Below, in pieces: positions 43,642 to 51,587 of a DNA stretch of 64,000 nt (the first letter of the stretch is position 1; the number at the start of each line of letters is the position of its first letter). Made by a program: the position numbers and the translations under genes. A model generated the notes under the pieces. The model was given only the letters and a program-made list of their open reading frames with translations. It did not search any database and had not been told where the DNA came from. Location: contig NZ_JADCLL010000001.1 in the NCBI RefSeq assembly GCF_015070375.1, positions 374,501 through 438,500 of the forward strand, in the 5' to 3' direction. The stretch is from Nocardioides kribbensis. GTDB taxonomy: Bacteria > Actinomycetota > Actinomycetes > Propionibacteriales > Nocardioidaceae.

Positions 43642-44295
43642 ATGACCCAGCCCCAGCACCCCCGCCCGCAGGACTCCTGGCACGACGACACCCAGCCGCT
43701 GAGCGTCGGCGCCTGGTCGGCCGGTGGCCCGCACACCGCCCCGCTCCCCGCCGGTCGCACCCGTGCCCCCCGCTCGCGCCTCGTGGCCGGGCTCGCTGCC
43801 GGAGCCGTGGCAGGACTGGTGCTCGGCCTGGGGGTGCCGGCCCTCGCGGGCGGCTCCGGGTCGAGCGGGAGCAGCCCCACCGGCGCCACCGGTGACGGCA
43901 GCTCGGTCACCACCCCGGTCGCACCGACCGATGCACCGGCCGACGCCCCGGCGGAGGACTCCACCGACGGCGGAGCCGCCACGCCGGGGGCCGACGGCCG
44001 GCCGGCGCCCGGCGACGGGGTGCCCGTGCCTCCCGCGACCACTCCGGCTCCCGCCCCCGGCGGCCCGCTCTGCGAGGCCGGCACGGCGACCCTCCCGGCC
44101 CCGGGCGAGGCGTCCGAGGACGGCGCTGCGCCGGTCCCGGCCCCGCACGGCGGGGAGCACCCCGCGCCGCCGGCTCCCCCCGCCCCGGGTGAGGGCGGGC
44201 GGCCCGGCGCCACGCCGACCCCGCGCGTCGAGCCCACCCCGCCGGCCGTGCCCGGCACGGGCGACGAGGTCGACCCGAGCACCCAGCCCGGCTGA
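43642..44295 (+). CDS. Pro/Ala/Gly-rich single-pass membrane protein
   Basis: A 217-aa protein. A hydrophilic N-terminal 45 residues ends in a basic patch, one transmembrane helix follows (about residues 48-69, LVAGLAAGAVAGLVLGLG), and then about 145 outer residues are almost only Pro, Ala, Gly, Thr, Asp and Glu, probably disordered, with a single Cys. It has no known domain. ATG 43642 has AAGGAG six bases upstream. It follows the 43198 gene by 111 bases and ends at a strong terminator, so both may belong to the regulon of the second two-component system. Confidence 0.68.
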   Translation: MTQPQHPRPQDSWHDDTQPLSVGAWSAGGPHTAPLPAGRTRAPRSRLVAGLAAGAVAGLVLGLGVPALAGGSGSSGSSPTGATGDGSSVTTPVAPTDAPADAPAEDSTDGGAATPGADGRPAPGDGVPVPPATTPAPAPGGPLCEAGTATLPAPGEASEDGAAPVPAPHGGEHPAPPAPPAPGEGGRPGATPTPRVEPTPPAVPGTGDEVDPSTQPG

Positions 44296-44312
44296 CCGGA
44301 CCCAGGAGACGC

Positions 44313-44351
44313 AGAAGGCCCCGGCCCGCATCACGCGGGCCGGGGCCTTCT
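44313..44351. terminator. Strong 17-bp hairpin before tRNA-Asn
   Basis: Positions 44313-44329 pair perfectly with 44335-44351, loop ATCAC, followed on the plus strand by a pyrimidine-rich CTCTGCTCC. It ends the 43642 gene on the plus strand and lies just past the 3' end of the minus-strand tRNA-Asn. Confidence 0.85.
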
Positions 44352-44356
44352 CTCTG

Positions 44357-44429
44357 CTCCCCCGGTTGGACTCGAACCAACAACCCTCCGATTAACAGTC
44401 GAATGCTCTGCCAGTTGAGCTACAGGGGA
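44357..44429 (-). tRNA. tRNA-Asn (anticodon GTT)
   Basis: Minus-strand cloverleaf of 73 bases. The acceptor TCCCCTG pairs with CGGGGGA, the D arm is GCTC/GAGC, the anticodon loop CTGTTAA, the T loop TTCGAGT and the discriminator G. CCA is not encoded, unlike in tRNA-Val at 14959. Confidence 0.96.
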
Positions 44430-44516
44430 TCGGTGCAGCGCGCACACATTAGCAAGCGTGGTCGGCGAGGTGAAATCGGCCTCCCTCGACCCGGCGGACC
44501 GTGCGGAACGGCCACC

Positions 44517-45071
44517 TCAGCCCAGCCCGACGGCGTTCCGCGCCGAGGCCAGCGCCTCGGCCGCCGCGGCCTGCACGACGGGATCGGTGGGGTCCACGCC
44601 CTCGTCGTACTGGAAGACCCAGGTGACCCCGGAGCCGCCGCCGGGGGCGCGTCGGGCCACGACCCGCACCCCGCGTCGGCCGGCGAGGGGCACGTGGCGC
44701 TGCAGCAGCACGCTCGCCGTGACCCGCTCGCGCACCAGCTCCAGCAGGCGGGCGCCGTCGTCGAGGCGGAAGCGGTGCACGACGCGTGCGTCGGTGCGAC
44801 CCGCGTCGTCGGCCTCGGTCACGGCCAGCGTGGAGGTCTCGGCGTCCCAGTCGGCCGCGTCCACCCGCTCCCAGCGCAGTCGCGCGGAGCGGGAGCCGTC
44901 GACGGAGACGTAGAGCGCGTCGCGGGTGCCACCGACGTCGCGACCGTCGTCGGTGCGGGCCCAGGCCAGCAGCCGCTCGCCGCGGCCCACCTGGAGGTCG
45001 GGCCGGGGACCGTCGGCGCGGGTGCGCCACCACGGGCGGAACGCTCCGCGCAGCGCCCCGGCGAGGCTCAC
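44517..45071 (-). CDS. Hypothetical protein coupled to dnaG
   Basis: A 184-aa soluble protein. It is rich in Arg, Asp and Trp, with segments such as ERLLAWARTDDGRDVGGTRDALYVS and TASVLLQRHVPLAGRRGVRVVARR that look like an alternating beta structure. No catalytic motif or known family name is recognised. GTG 45071 overlaps the dnaG stop by four bases (GTGA), so it is translated with primase. Similar unnamed proteins are often found directly after dnaG in actinobacteria, as far as I recall, but a link to replication is not shown. Confidence 0.75.
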   Translation of the reverse strand: MSLAGALRGAFRPWWRTRADGPRPDLQVGRGERLLAWARTDDGRDVGGTRDALYVSVDGSRSARLRWERVDAADWDAETSTLAVTEADDAGRTDARVVHRFRLDDGARLLELVRERVTASVLLQRHVPLAGRRGVRVVARRAPGGGSGVTWVFQYDEGVDPTDPVVQAAAAEALASARNAVGLG

Positions 45072-46972
45072 GCGCCCATCACCCGGTCGCGCAGGGCCCG
45101 ACGGTGCTGCTCGAGGGCGGCCAGCTCGCCGAACATCCGGTTGTAGGCCTCGACGTCCTCCACCGGGTTGGTGCGCTGCAGTCGTGACTTCACCTCGGCG
45201 ATGCGGCGCATCGTCGTGAGCTCGAGGAGGCGGAAGACATGGTGGCCGACGTAGGCCGCGTCGGGCTCCTTCTCGGTGAGCAGCGGCTCGACGCCGAGCG
45301 CGGAGACGGCCGAGGAGACCTCGGGGTCGCTCGCGGCGTCGCGCAGGCGGGCCGCCCAGGCCGGGTCGCCGGCGCCCGTGGCGGTGCCGCCGGCCTGCTC
45401 GACCAGCTCCCACACCGCGCGGTAGGTCGGGTGGGTGAAGTCGTTGGCGCCGATGTCGGCGGTGGTGCGGCCGATCGCCATCGGGTGCTGCACGACGAGC
45501 TTGAGCGTCTCGCGCTCCAAGGTGAAGCGGGGGTCACGCAGGTCGGGCACCTGGCGTCGAGGCGCGGCGGGGGCACTGTCGGCCGCGGCCGGGGACCGGT
45601 CGGCCCGGCGGTCCTGCCCCCGCCCGCCGGCTGCCGGGGCGGGGCGGTGGGCGGCGCGGCGTACCTCGGCGCGCGCCTCGTCGGGGTCGACGCCGATCAT
45701 CTGCGACAGCTCGCGGGCGAAGGCGTCGACCTTGGACTTGTCACGCACGCTCGAGACCAGCCGGGCGCCCTCACGCAGGGCGTCGATGCGGCCGTCGGCG
45801 CGGTCGAGGTCGTACTTGCCGACCACGTTGGTCAGCACGAAGCGGTAGAGCGGCACCCGTCGCGCGACCAGCTCGCGCACGGCGGCGTCGCCGTCGGCGA
45901 CGCGCAGGTCGCACGGGTCCTTGCCCGAGGGCTCGACCGCGACGTAGGTCTGCGAGACGAAGTTCTGGTCGCCGGAGAAGGCCCGCAGGGCGGCCTTCTG
46001 CCCGGCCGCGTCGCCGTCGAAGGTGAAGATCACCTCGCCGCGGAACTCCTCGTGGTCGTCGAGGAAGCGCCGCAGGATCCGCGAGTGGTCCTCGCCGAAG
46101 GCGGTGCCGCAGGTCGCCACCGCCGTGCCGACCCCGGCCAGGTGGCAGGCCATGACGTCGGTGTAGCCCTCGACGATCACCGCCTGGGAGGACCGCGCGA
46201 TCTCGCGACGGGCCAGGTCGATGCCGTAGAGCACCTGGCTCTTCTTGTAGATCGGGGTCTCGGAGGTGTTGAGGTACTTGGCGTCGATGCGGTCGTCGTC
46301 GAGGATGCGCCGCGCGCCGAAGCCGATGGTGTCGCCGCTGGCGTCGCGGATCGGCCACATCAGCCGGCCCCGGAAGCGGTCGTAGGCCGACCGGCCCACG
46401 GCCACCAGGCCGCCGGTGACCAGCTCTTCCTGGCTGAAGGCCTTGGCGCGCAGGTGCCTGAAGAGGTCGTCGCCGCCCCGCGGGGAGAAGCCGATGCCGA
46501 ACTGCTCGGCGGCGGCCTGGTCGAAGCCGCGCTCGGCGAGGAACTGACGGGCGACCAGCGCCTCGGGGGTGGCCAGCTGCTCGGCGTAGAACTCCTGCGC
46601 CTCGCGGTGGGCCTCCACCAGGCGGGTGCGGGACGGGCCGCGCGGACGGTTGTCGCGCTCGTCGCCCTCCTCGCGCCGCAGCTGCACGCCGTACTTGTCG
46701 GCCAGCCGCTCGACGGCCTCCCCGAAGCCCAGGCCGTCGATCTTCATCACGAACGTGATGACGTCGCCGCCCTCCTGGCAGCCGAAGCAGTGGAAGAAGT
46801 TGCGCGCCGGGGTGACGTGGAAGGAGGGCGACTTCTCGTCGTGGAAGGGGCACAGGCCCTTCTGCGAGCCACCGCCGGCGTTGCGCAGCGTGACGTACTG
46901 CGACACGACGTCGTCGATCCGGGCCTTCTCACGCACCTCGGCGATGCTGTCGTCTCGGATCCGGCCCACCAC
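45068..46972 (-). CDS. dnaG: DNA primase
   Basis: A 634-aa enzyme that makes RNA primers for chromosome replication together with the replicative helicase. The N-terminal zinc-binding domain has CPFHDEKSPSFHV and CFGCQEGGD (CHCC zinc ligands), the middle has FSPRGGDDLFRHLR, and the TOPRIM domain has VIVEGYTDVMA and VIFTFDGDAAGQKAA with its acidic metal ligands. The C-terminal 200 residues, the helicase-binding domain, are Arg/Ala-rich at the linker (about 430-470). Two GTG codons are adjacent at the start; 46972 is used because TAGGAT lies six bases upstream, giving a leaderless start. Confidence 0.97.
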   Translation of the reverse strand: MVGRIRDDSIAEVREKARIDDVVSQYVTLRNAGGGSQKGLCPFHDEKSPSFHVTPARNFFHCFGCQEGGDVITFVMKIDGLGFGEAVERLADKYGVQLRREEGDERDNRPRGPSRTRLVEAHREAQEFYAEQLATPEALVARQFLAERGFDQAAAEQFGIGFSPRGGDDLFRHLRAKAFSQEELVTGGLVAVGRSAYDRFRGRLMWPIRDASGDTIGFGARRILDDDRIDAKYLNTSETPIYKKSQVLYGIDLARREIARSSQAVIVEGYTDVMACHLAGVGTAVATCGTAFGEDHSRILRRFLDDHEEFRGEVIFTFDGDAAGQKAALRAFSGDQNFVSQTYVAVEPSGKDPCDLRVADGDAAVRELVARRVPLYRFVLTNVVGKYDLDRADGRIDALREGARLVSSVRDKSKVDAFARELSQMIGVDPDEARAEVRRAAHRPAPAAGGRGQDRRADRSPAAADSAPAAPRRQVPDLRDPRFTLERETLKLVVQHPMAIGRTTADIGANDFTHPTYRAVWELVEQAGGTATGAGDPAWAARLRDAASDPEVSSAVSALGVEPLLTEKEPDAAYVGHHVFRLLELTTMRRIAEVKSRLQRTNPVEDVEAYNRMFGELAALEQHRRALRDRVMGA

Positions 46973-46978
46973 GGGTCG

Positions 46979-46984
46979 ATCCTA
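46979..46984 (-). promoter_or_regulatory. -10 TAGGAT, leaderless promoter of dnaG
   Basis: TAGGAT-CGACCC-GTG on the minus strand; it matches TANNNT and has no SD. Confidence 0.55.
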
Positions 46985-46992
46985 CGGCCGGG

Positions 46993-47919
46993 TCAGTACT
47001 CCCCCGACATCACGTTCGCCAGCTCCTCGCCGGCGGCGAAGCGCCGCAGCTGCTCGCGCACCAGGCGGTGGGCCCGGGGCCACATCGCGCTGCTCGCCCC
47101 ACCGACGTGCGGGGTCATCAGCAGGCCCGGGGTCTCCCACAGCGGGCTGTCGGAGGGCACCGGCTCGTCCTCGAAGACGTCGCTGGCCGCGCGCAGCCGC
47201 CCCGAGGCCAGCTCGGCGAGCAGCGCGTCGGTGTCGACCACCGCGCCCCGCGCGACGTTGACCAGCAGCGCGCCGTCCTTCATGCGGGCCAGGAGGTCGG
47301 CGTCGACCAGGCCGCGGGTCTCCTCGGTCAGCGGCACGACGAGGACCACGACGTCGACGTCGGGCACGAGGTCCGGCAGCTCCTCGAAGCCGTGGACGTG
47401 GCCCTCGGGCTCCTCGCGCGCCGCGCGGGCCACCCGCACCACCTCGCACTCGAAGGGCAGGAGGCGGGCCTCGATGGCCCGGCCGATGGCGCCGTGACCC
47501 ACCAGCAGCACCCGCTTGTCGGCCAGCGACGGGCGCCAGCCGGCCGCCCACTCGCGCCGCTCCTGGGCGCGCACGAAGTCGGGCACGCCGCGCAGCGAGG
47601 CCAGCGTGAGGGTCAGCGCGAGCTCGGCGGTCGAGGTGTCGTGGATCCCGCGCCCGTTGCACAGCGTGACCCCGTCCGGCACGCGGCCGCGCACGGCGTC
47701 GACCCCGGCGGTGAGCAGCTGCACGACCTCGAGGGAGGACATGCGCTCCATGACCTCCACGATGCCCGAGCCCAGCTGGTAGGGCGGCACGTAGAACCGC
47801 ACGTCACCGACGCTGTCGGGCACCTCGCGGGTCGGGTCGACCCGCTCGTAGCGCAGCCCGGCCGGGGCCTCGCCCAGCTCGGAGACGTCGAAGGGCAGCC
47901 AGACGAGGGGTTCGCGCAC
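46993..47919 (-). CDS. D-2-hydroxyacid dehydrogenase
   Basis: A 308-aa NAD(P)-dependent dehydrogenase of the D-isomer 2-hydroxyacid family. The Rossmann motif is VLLVGHGAIGRAIEARL, the catalytic Arg lies in LLVNVARGAVVDTDAL, Glu in DVFEDEPVPSDSPLW and His in MTPHVGGAS. These enzymes reduce 2-keto acids such as glyoxylate, hydroxypyruvate or phosphonate-type substrates; which one is unclear. GTG 47919 is preferred to GTG 47937 because TAGGGT lies seven bases before it. That -10 contains the stop codon of the dGTPase gene. Confidence 0.92.
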   Translation of the reverse strand: MREPLVWLPFDVSELGEAPAGLRYERVDPTREVPDSVGDVRFYVPPYQLGSGIVEVMERMSSLEVVQLLTAGVDAVRGRVPDGVTLCNGRGIHDTSTAELALTLTLASLRGVPDFVRAQERREWAAGWRPSLADKRVLLVGHGAIGRAIEARLLPFECEVVRVARAAREEPEGHVHGFEELPDLVPDVDVVVLVVPLTEETRGLVDADLLARMKDGALLVNVARGAVVDTDALLAELASGRLRAASDVFEDEPVPSDSPLWETPGLLMTPHVGGASSAMWPRAHRLVREQLRRFAAGEELANVMSGEY

Positions 47920-47926
47920 GGCACCG

Positions 47927-47932
47927 ACCCTA
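47927..47932 (-). promoter_or_regulatory. -10 TAGGGT of the 2-hydroxyacid dehydrogenase gene
   Basis: TAGGGT, seven bases, GTG 47919. Its first three bases are the TAG stop of the dGTPase gene, so stop and promoter are nested. Confidence 0.55.
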
Positions 47933-49198
47933 GCCACGACCCAGGAGCCGGCGGTGCCAGCCCACGGCGCTGGCGTCGGTGAGCGAGGCGACCTGGTCGA
48001 CGACCACCCGCAGCCGGGCCGCGTCGTCGGGCGCCGCCGCCCAGTCGTCGGCGAAGGCCCGCTCGAGGGCGTCGGGGCCGCGGTGGGCCACCAGCGCCAC
48101 CAGCTCGGCCATCACCTCGCGCTGGCGCGCCATGACGGCGAGCCGGTCGTCGGTCTGCATCACGTAGTACGCGGCCACGCCCTTGAGCACCGCGATCTCC
48201 AGCAGCGTCCGCCCGGGCAGCACGAGGTCGCCGCCGTGGCGCACGAGGGCGCCCGGCCCGGAGGCGAAGGTCGCCGCCTGCACCGCCCCGCAGAAGCGGC
48301 CGATCAGGTCGCTGGTGAGGTTCTTCAGCGCCGCCAGCGACCTCCGGCTCGCGTCGTACGGCGCGCTGGGCCAGCTCGCCTGCGCGACCAGCCCCGCGAG
48401 CACGTCGTCGAGCTCGTCGTCGTCGGCCTCGGGGAGGTACCACTCGCGCACCGTCTGCCACACCGCCGCGGTGTCGAGCGCGGTGAGCTCGATGCGCCCG
48501 ACCACGATGCCGTCCTCCACGTCGTGCACGCTGTAGGCGACGTCGTCGGCGAGGTCCATCACCTGCGCCTCCACGCAGCGGCGCGGACCGTCGACACCGG
48601 CGCGCAGCCAGGCGAAGACCGGCGCGTCGTCGGCGTAGACCCCGAACTTCGGGTCGGCGGCTCCCCCCGGCCCGGCCCCGCGCGCCCACGGGTACTTGGT
48701 GCAGGCGTCGAGCGTGGCCCGGGTGAGGTTGAGGCCCACCGAGCGCCCCTCGGCGTCGGCCGACTTCGCCTCCAGCCGGGTCAGCAGCCGCAGGGTCTGG
48801 GCGTTGCCCTCGAAGCCGCCGCACTCGGCGGCGAGGTCGGCCAGCACCCGCTCGCCGTTGTGACCGAAGGGCGGGTGACCCAGGTCGTGGGCCAGCGCCG
48901 CGGTCTCGGCGATGTCGGGGTGGCAGCCCAGGGCGCGTGACAGGTCGCGGGCCACCTGGGCCACCTCGAGGGAGTGGGTGAGCCGGTTGCGCACGAAGTC
49001 GTCGGTCTCGGGACCCACCACCTGGGTCTTCGCCGCCAACCGGCGCGACGCCGCGGCGTGGACCACCCGGGCGCGGTCGCGCTCGAAGGGGGTCCGCTCG
49101 GGGGCGTCGACCCGCTTCGGCGGCTCCGCCACGACCCGCTCGCGCGCCGACGCGTCGTAGCGCTCGAGCAGGTCGTCGGAGTCGAGGAGCCGGGGCAC
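47930..49198 (-). CDS. dgt: Deoxyguanosinetriphosphate triphosphohydrolase (dGTPase)
   Basis: A 422-aa HD-domain enzyme that splits dGTP (and probably other dNTPs) into deoxynucleoside and triphosphate. The HD site is made of RNRLTHSLEVAQVARDL, then AALAHDLGHPPFGHNGE, where HD binds the metal, and MDLADDVAYSVHDVEDG. KTQVV and ERTPFERDRARVVHAAASRRL form the family's N-terminal region. GTG 49198 has TAGAGT seven bases upstream and no SD. It lies in the dnaG neighbourhood, as often in actinobacteria, fitting control of dNTP pools near replication genes. Confidence 0.95.
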   Translation of the reverse strand: MPRLLDSDDLLERYDASARERVVAEPPKRVDAPERTPFERDRARVVHAAASRRLAAKTQVVGPETDDFVRNRLTHSLEVAQVARDLSRALGCHPDIAETAALAHDLGHPPFGHNGERVLADLAAECGGFEGNAQTLRLLTRLEAKSADAEGRSVGLNLTRATLDACTKYPWARGAGPGGAADPKFGVYADDAPVFAWLRAGVDGPRRCVEAQVMDLADDVAYSVHDVEDGIVVGRIELTALDTAAVWQTVREWYLPEADDDELDDVLAGLVAQASWPSAPYDASRRSLAALKNLTSDLIGRFCGAVQAATFASGPGALVRHGGDLVLPGRTLLEIAVLKGVAAYYVMQTDDRLAVMARQREVMAELVALVAHRGPDALERAFADDWAAAPDDAARLRVVVDQVASLTDASAVGWHRRLLGRG

Positions 49199-49205
49199 CG
49201 GCCCG

Positions 49206-49211
49206 ACTCTA
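49206..49211 (-). promoter_or_regulatory. -10 TAGAGT of dgt
   Basis: TAGAGT, seven bases, GTG 49198; TANNNT match, no SD. Confidence 0.55.
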
Positions 49212-49218
49212 GCGGCGC

Positions 49219-50172
49219 TCAGTAGGTCGTGACGTGGACGTGGTCGTAGTGGTTGGCCGTGACCGAGCCACGGTCCTCCATCGCCCGCCAGCCCTCGGAG
49301 GCGCGGTCGACCGACCAGATCTGCTGGGAGTAGATGATGTAGTTGACGCCCAGCTCCTGGTAGTTGGCCTGGACGAAGTCGCGCACCTGGTAGCCGAGGT
49401 CTCCCGACACCATGATGTCGATCGCGATGCCCTGGGCGTGCTCGCCGTCGCTGCGGAAGGTGCCGTAGGTGGTGATCGACGGGAAGGCCGCGCACACCGC
49501 CTCGTGGATCGCGGCGATGTTGGGGCTGACCCCGCTCGGCACCGACGTGCCGTTGGTGCAGGTGGCGGAGCCGACGCTGCGGGCGGAGGCGACGTCGCCG
49601 GCCTCCTCGGCCACCGGCTTGTCCTCGGAGAGGTAGCCGGCGGTGACCCAGCGGGCCGAGCCCTTGACGACGATCTCGACCCGGTCGCCGAGAGCGCGCC
49701 CGGTCACGAGGACCTTCTTCCCCTCGTCGAGCACACCGGTCTGGCCGGCCTGGCCGGTGGGACCGGTCCACAGGTTGAGGGGGGCGGTGCTCCACCGGGG
49801 CTGGTCGGCGCCGGCCACCGCGGCGCGGACGGCGGCGGGCGTCATCATCCGCTCAGCCGCGGTGGGCTTGGAGAGCGTCAGGCCCCGCTCGACGCGGTAG
49901 GCCGCCGTGCGGTCGGCGTCGCGGGACAGACCGCGGCCCTCGGCGAAGGCCTGGAGGGCGGCGACGTCGGTGGGCTGGACCGCCTCGGCGAGGTCGGAGG
50001 TGCCGGCCTGCTGCAGGGGCGCCGTGCCGGGGTCGGCGGTGGCGACGCCGAGGGCGACGACCGCGGAGGTGGCGAGGAGGGCGACGGGTCCGGCGACGAG
50101 GGCGGCGCGGGGACGCGGACGTCGGGTGGTGCTGCGGGCATTGGCGTCCCGCTTGTGGCGATGATCTGCCAC
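49219..50172 (-). CDS. Secreted SH3-like protein with a conserved C-terminal domain (cell-wall associated)
   Basis: A 317-aa exported protein. A basic N-region and hydrophobic core (about residues 20-42, ALVAGPVALLATSAVVALG) make a signal peptide. An SH3-like domain follows at about 135-185 (LNLWTGPTGQAG to SARWVTAGYLSE). The C-terminal 100 residues contain TYGTFRSDGEHAQGIAIDIMVSG and ANHYDHVHVTTY, similar to a C-terminal domain seen in many actinobacterial secreted proteins, with His/Asp placed like an M15-type metal site. A peptidoglycan-binding or hydrolase role is plausible. GTG 50172 is chosen for AAGGA upstream. Its leader of 100 bases or more can fold into two strong hairpins. Confidence 0.8.
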   Translation of the reverse strand: MADHRHKRDANARSTTRRPRPRAALVAGPVALLATSAVVALGVATADPGTAPLQQAGTSDLAEAVQPTDVAALQAFAEGRGLSRDADRTAAYRVERGLTLSKPTAAERMMTPAAVRAAVAGADQPRWSTAPLNLWTGPTGQAGQTGVLDEGKKVLVTGRALGDRVEIVVKGSARWVTAGYLSEDKPVAEEAGDVASARSVGSATCTNGTSVPSGVSPNIAAIHEAVCAAFPSITTYGTFRSDGEHAQGIAIDIMVSGDLGYQVRDFVQANYQELGVNYIIYSQQIWSVDRASEGWRAMEDRGSVTANHYDHVHVTTY

Positions 50173-50202
50173 AGCGCTGATCCTTTGCTGTTGCTGGCTC
50201 CT

Positions 50203-50253
50203 GCCGGGCGGTCGCCCGGCATGACGACGCCGTCCTGCGGTAGGCAGGGCGGC
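50203..50253 (-). promoter_or_regulatory. Structured 5' leader before the secreted SH3-like gene
   Basis: Two hairpins on the minus-strand RNA: 50229-50253 (GCCG/CGGC plus CCTGC/GCAGG, loop CTAC) and 50203-50220 (GCCGGGCG/CGCCCGGC, loop of two to four bases). The SD (AAGGA, 50181-50185) follows about 18 bases later. Cell-wall hydrolase genes in actinobacteria are often behind c-di-AMP (ydaO) riboswitches, but the conserved ydaO core is not recognisable here. Confidence 0.4.
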
Positions 50254-50377
50254 GGAGTTGTCGAGTGAAGCACAGGCGGACAGCAGGCGACCAACCGTCG
50301 CGGGTAAAAACTGACGTGTCACCGGTCACGACCGTGCCGACCCGGCCGCCACGACGCGACGCGGGAGACCCGCCGGA

Positions 50378-51550
50378 TCAGCCGCCGGAGCCCGCGTCGG
50401 CGTCCTCGGCGACCGCGCACCCGGCCCCGTCGGCGTCGTCGAGCCAGCCCTCCGGCAGCACCACCCGGGCCCGCGGCGAGCCCTGGCGCCCCCGGGGCGT
50501 GCCGAGCTCGGCCACCGGGAAGGGCGCGTCGGGGTCGAGCTCGGCGAGCAGCTGGTCGAGCCCGTCGAGGGTCTCCACCAGGGCCAGCGCCCGCCGCAGG
50601 TCGCCACCGGCCGGGAACCCCTTGAGGTACCACGACACGTGCTTGCGGAACTCCTTGCAGCCGCGCTCCTCGCCCATGTGCTGGCACAGCAGCTCGGCGT
50701 GGCGGCGCATGACGTCGCGCACCTCGCCCAGGCGCGGCAGCGTCGCACGGAAGCCCTCGGCCGGCACGTCGCCGGCGAAGGCCGCGGCCAGGTCGCGGAA
50801 GAGCCACGGACGGCCCAGGCAGCCCCGCCCCACGACCACGCCGGCGGCGCCGGTGTGCTCGACCATGCGCAGCGCGTCGCCGGCCTCCCAGATGTCGCCG
50901 TTGCCGAGCACCGGCAGGTCGACGTGGGCCACGAGCTCGCCGATGGCGTCCCAGTCGGCCTGCCCCGAGTAGGCCTGCGCGACGGTACGCCCGTGCAGCG
51001 CGATCGCTGCGCAGCCGGACTCCTGGGCGATCCGGCCGGCGTCGAGGTAGGTGAGGTGGTCCTCGTCGATGCCCTTGCGGGTCTTCATCGTCACGGGCAC
51101 GTCGTACGCCGAGGCGGCCCGCACCGCCTGCTCGAGGATCCGCGCGAGCAGGCCGCGCTTCCAGGGCAGCGCACCGCCGCCGCCCTTGCGGGTCACCTTC
51201 GGCACGGGGCAGCCGAAGTTGAGGTCGATGTGGGCCACGCCGTAGTCGGCGCAGAGGATCTCGGCGGCCCGCCCGACGTAGACGGGGTCGGTGCCGTAGA
51301 GCTGCACCGAGCGCGTGGTCTCCAGCTCGTCGAAGACGAGCATGTCGCGGGTGTGCTGGTCGCCCTCGACGAGGCCGCGGCTGGTGATCATCTCGCAGAC
51401 GTAGAGCCCGGCGCCCTGCTCGGCGCACAGCCGGCGGTAGGCGGCGTTGGTGATGCCGGCCATGGGCGCGAGCACCACCGGGGTGTCGACCCGCAGCGAC
51501 CCGAGGGTCAGCCCCGGGTGGGGGCGCGTCGGCTGGGCGGTCGTCGTCAC
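50378..51550 (-). CDS. dusB: tRNA-dihydrouridine synthase
   Basis: A 390-aa FMN enzyme that reduces uridine in tRNA to dihydrouridine with NADPH. VVLAPMAGITNAAYRRLC is the FMN-site start, Cys114 in DLNFGCPVPKVTRKGGG is the catalytic acid, VTMKTRKGIDEDH and ALHGRTVAQAYSG hold substrate and FMN residues, and GNGDIWEAGDA and GRGCLGRPWLF complete the barrel. The helical tRNA-binding C-terminal domain follows. The start GTG 51550 has GACAAT six bases upstream. Which uridines are modified is not told by the sequence; the DusB name follows overall similarity. Confidence 0.93.
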   Translation of the reverse strand: MTTTAQPTRPHPGLTLGSLRVDTPVVLAPMAGITNAAYRRLCAEQGAGLYVCEMITSRGLVEGDQHTRDMLVFDELETTRSVQLYGTDPVYVGRAAEILCADYGVAHIDLNFGCPVPKVTRKGGGGALPWKRGLLARILEQAVRAASAYDVPVTMKTRKGIDEDHLTYLDAGRIAQESGCAAIALHGRTVAQAYSGQADWDAIGELVAHVDLPVLGNGDIWEAGDALRMVEHTGAAGVVVGRGCLGRPWLFRDLAAAFAGDVPAEGFRATLPRLGEVRDVMRRHAELLCQHMGEERGCKEFRKHVSWYLKGFPAGGDLRRALALVETLDGLDQLLAELDPDAPFPVAELGTPRGRQGSPRARVVLPEGWLDDADGAGCAVAEDADAGSGG

Positions 51551-51556
51551 CGGACC

Positions 51557-51562
51557 ATTGTC
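51557..51562 (-). promoter_or_regulatory. -10-like GACAAT of dusB
   Basis: GACAAT-GGTCCG-GTG on the minus strand, with TTGGGG 18 bases upstream as a possible -35; no SD. Confidence 0.5.
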
Positions 51563-51587
51563 CGCCGCGCCCGCCGAGCGCCCCAAA

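Noticed and set aside
45239-47497. Open frame of over 700 codons antisense to dnaG and the 2-hydroxyacid dehydrogenase
   Set aside because: A shadow of two well-supported genes; it crosses their intergenic promoter and has no domain.
50173-50325. ydaO-type c-di-AMP riboswitch before the secreted SH3-like gene
   Set aside because: The conserved GGGGAGCC-like and GGTGAA-like core segments could not be located, so only a structured leader is reported.
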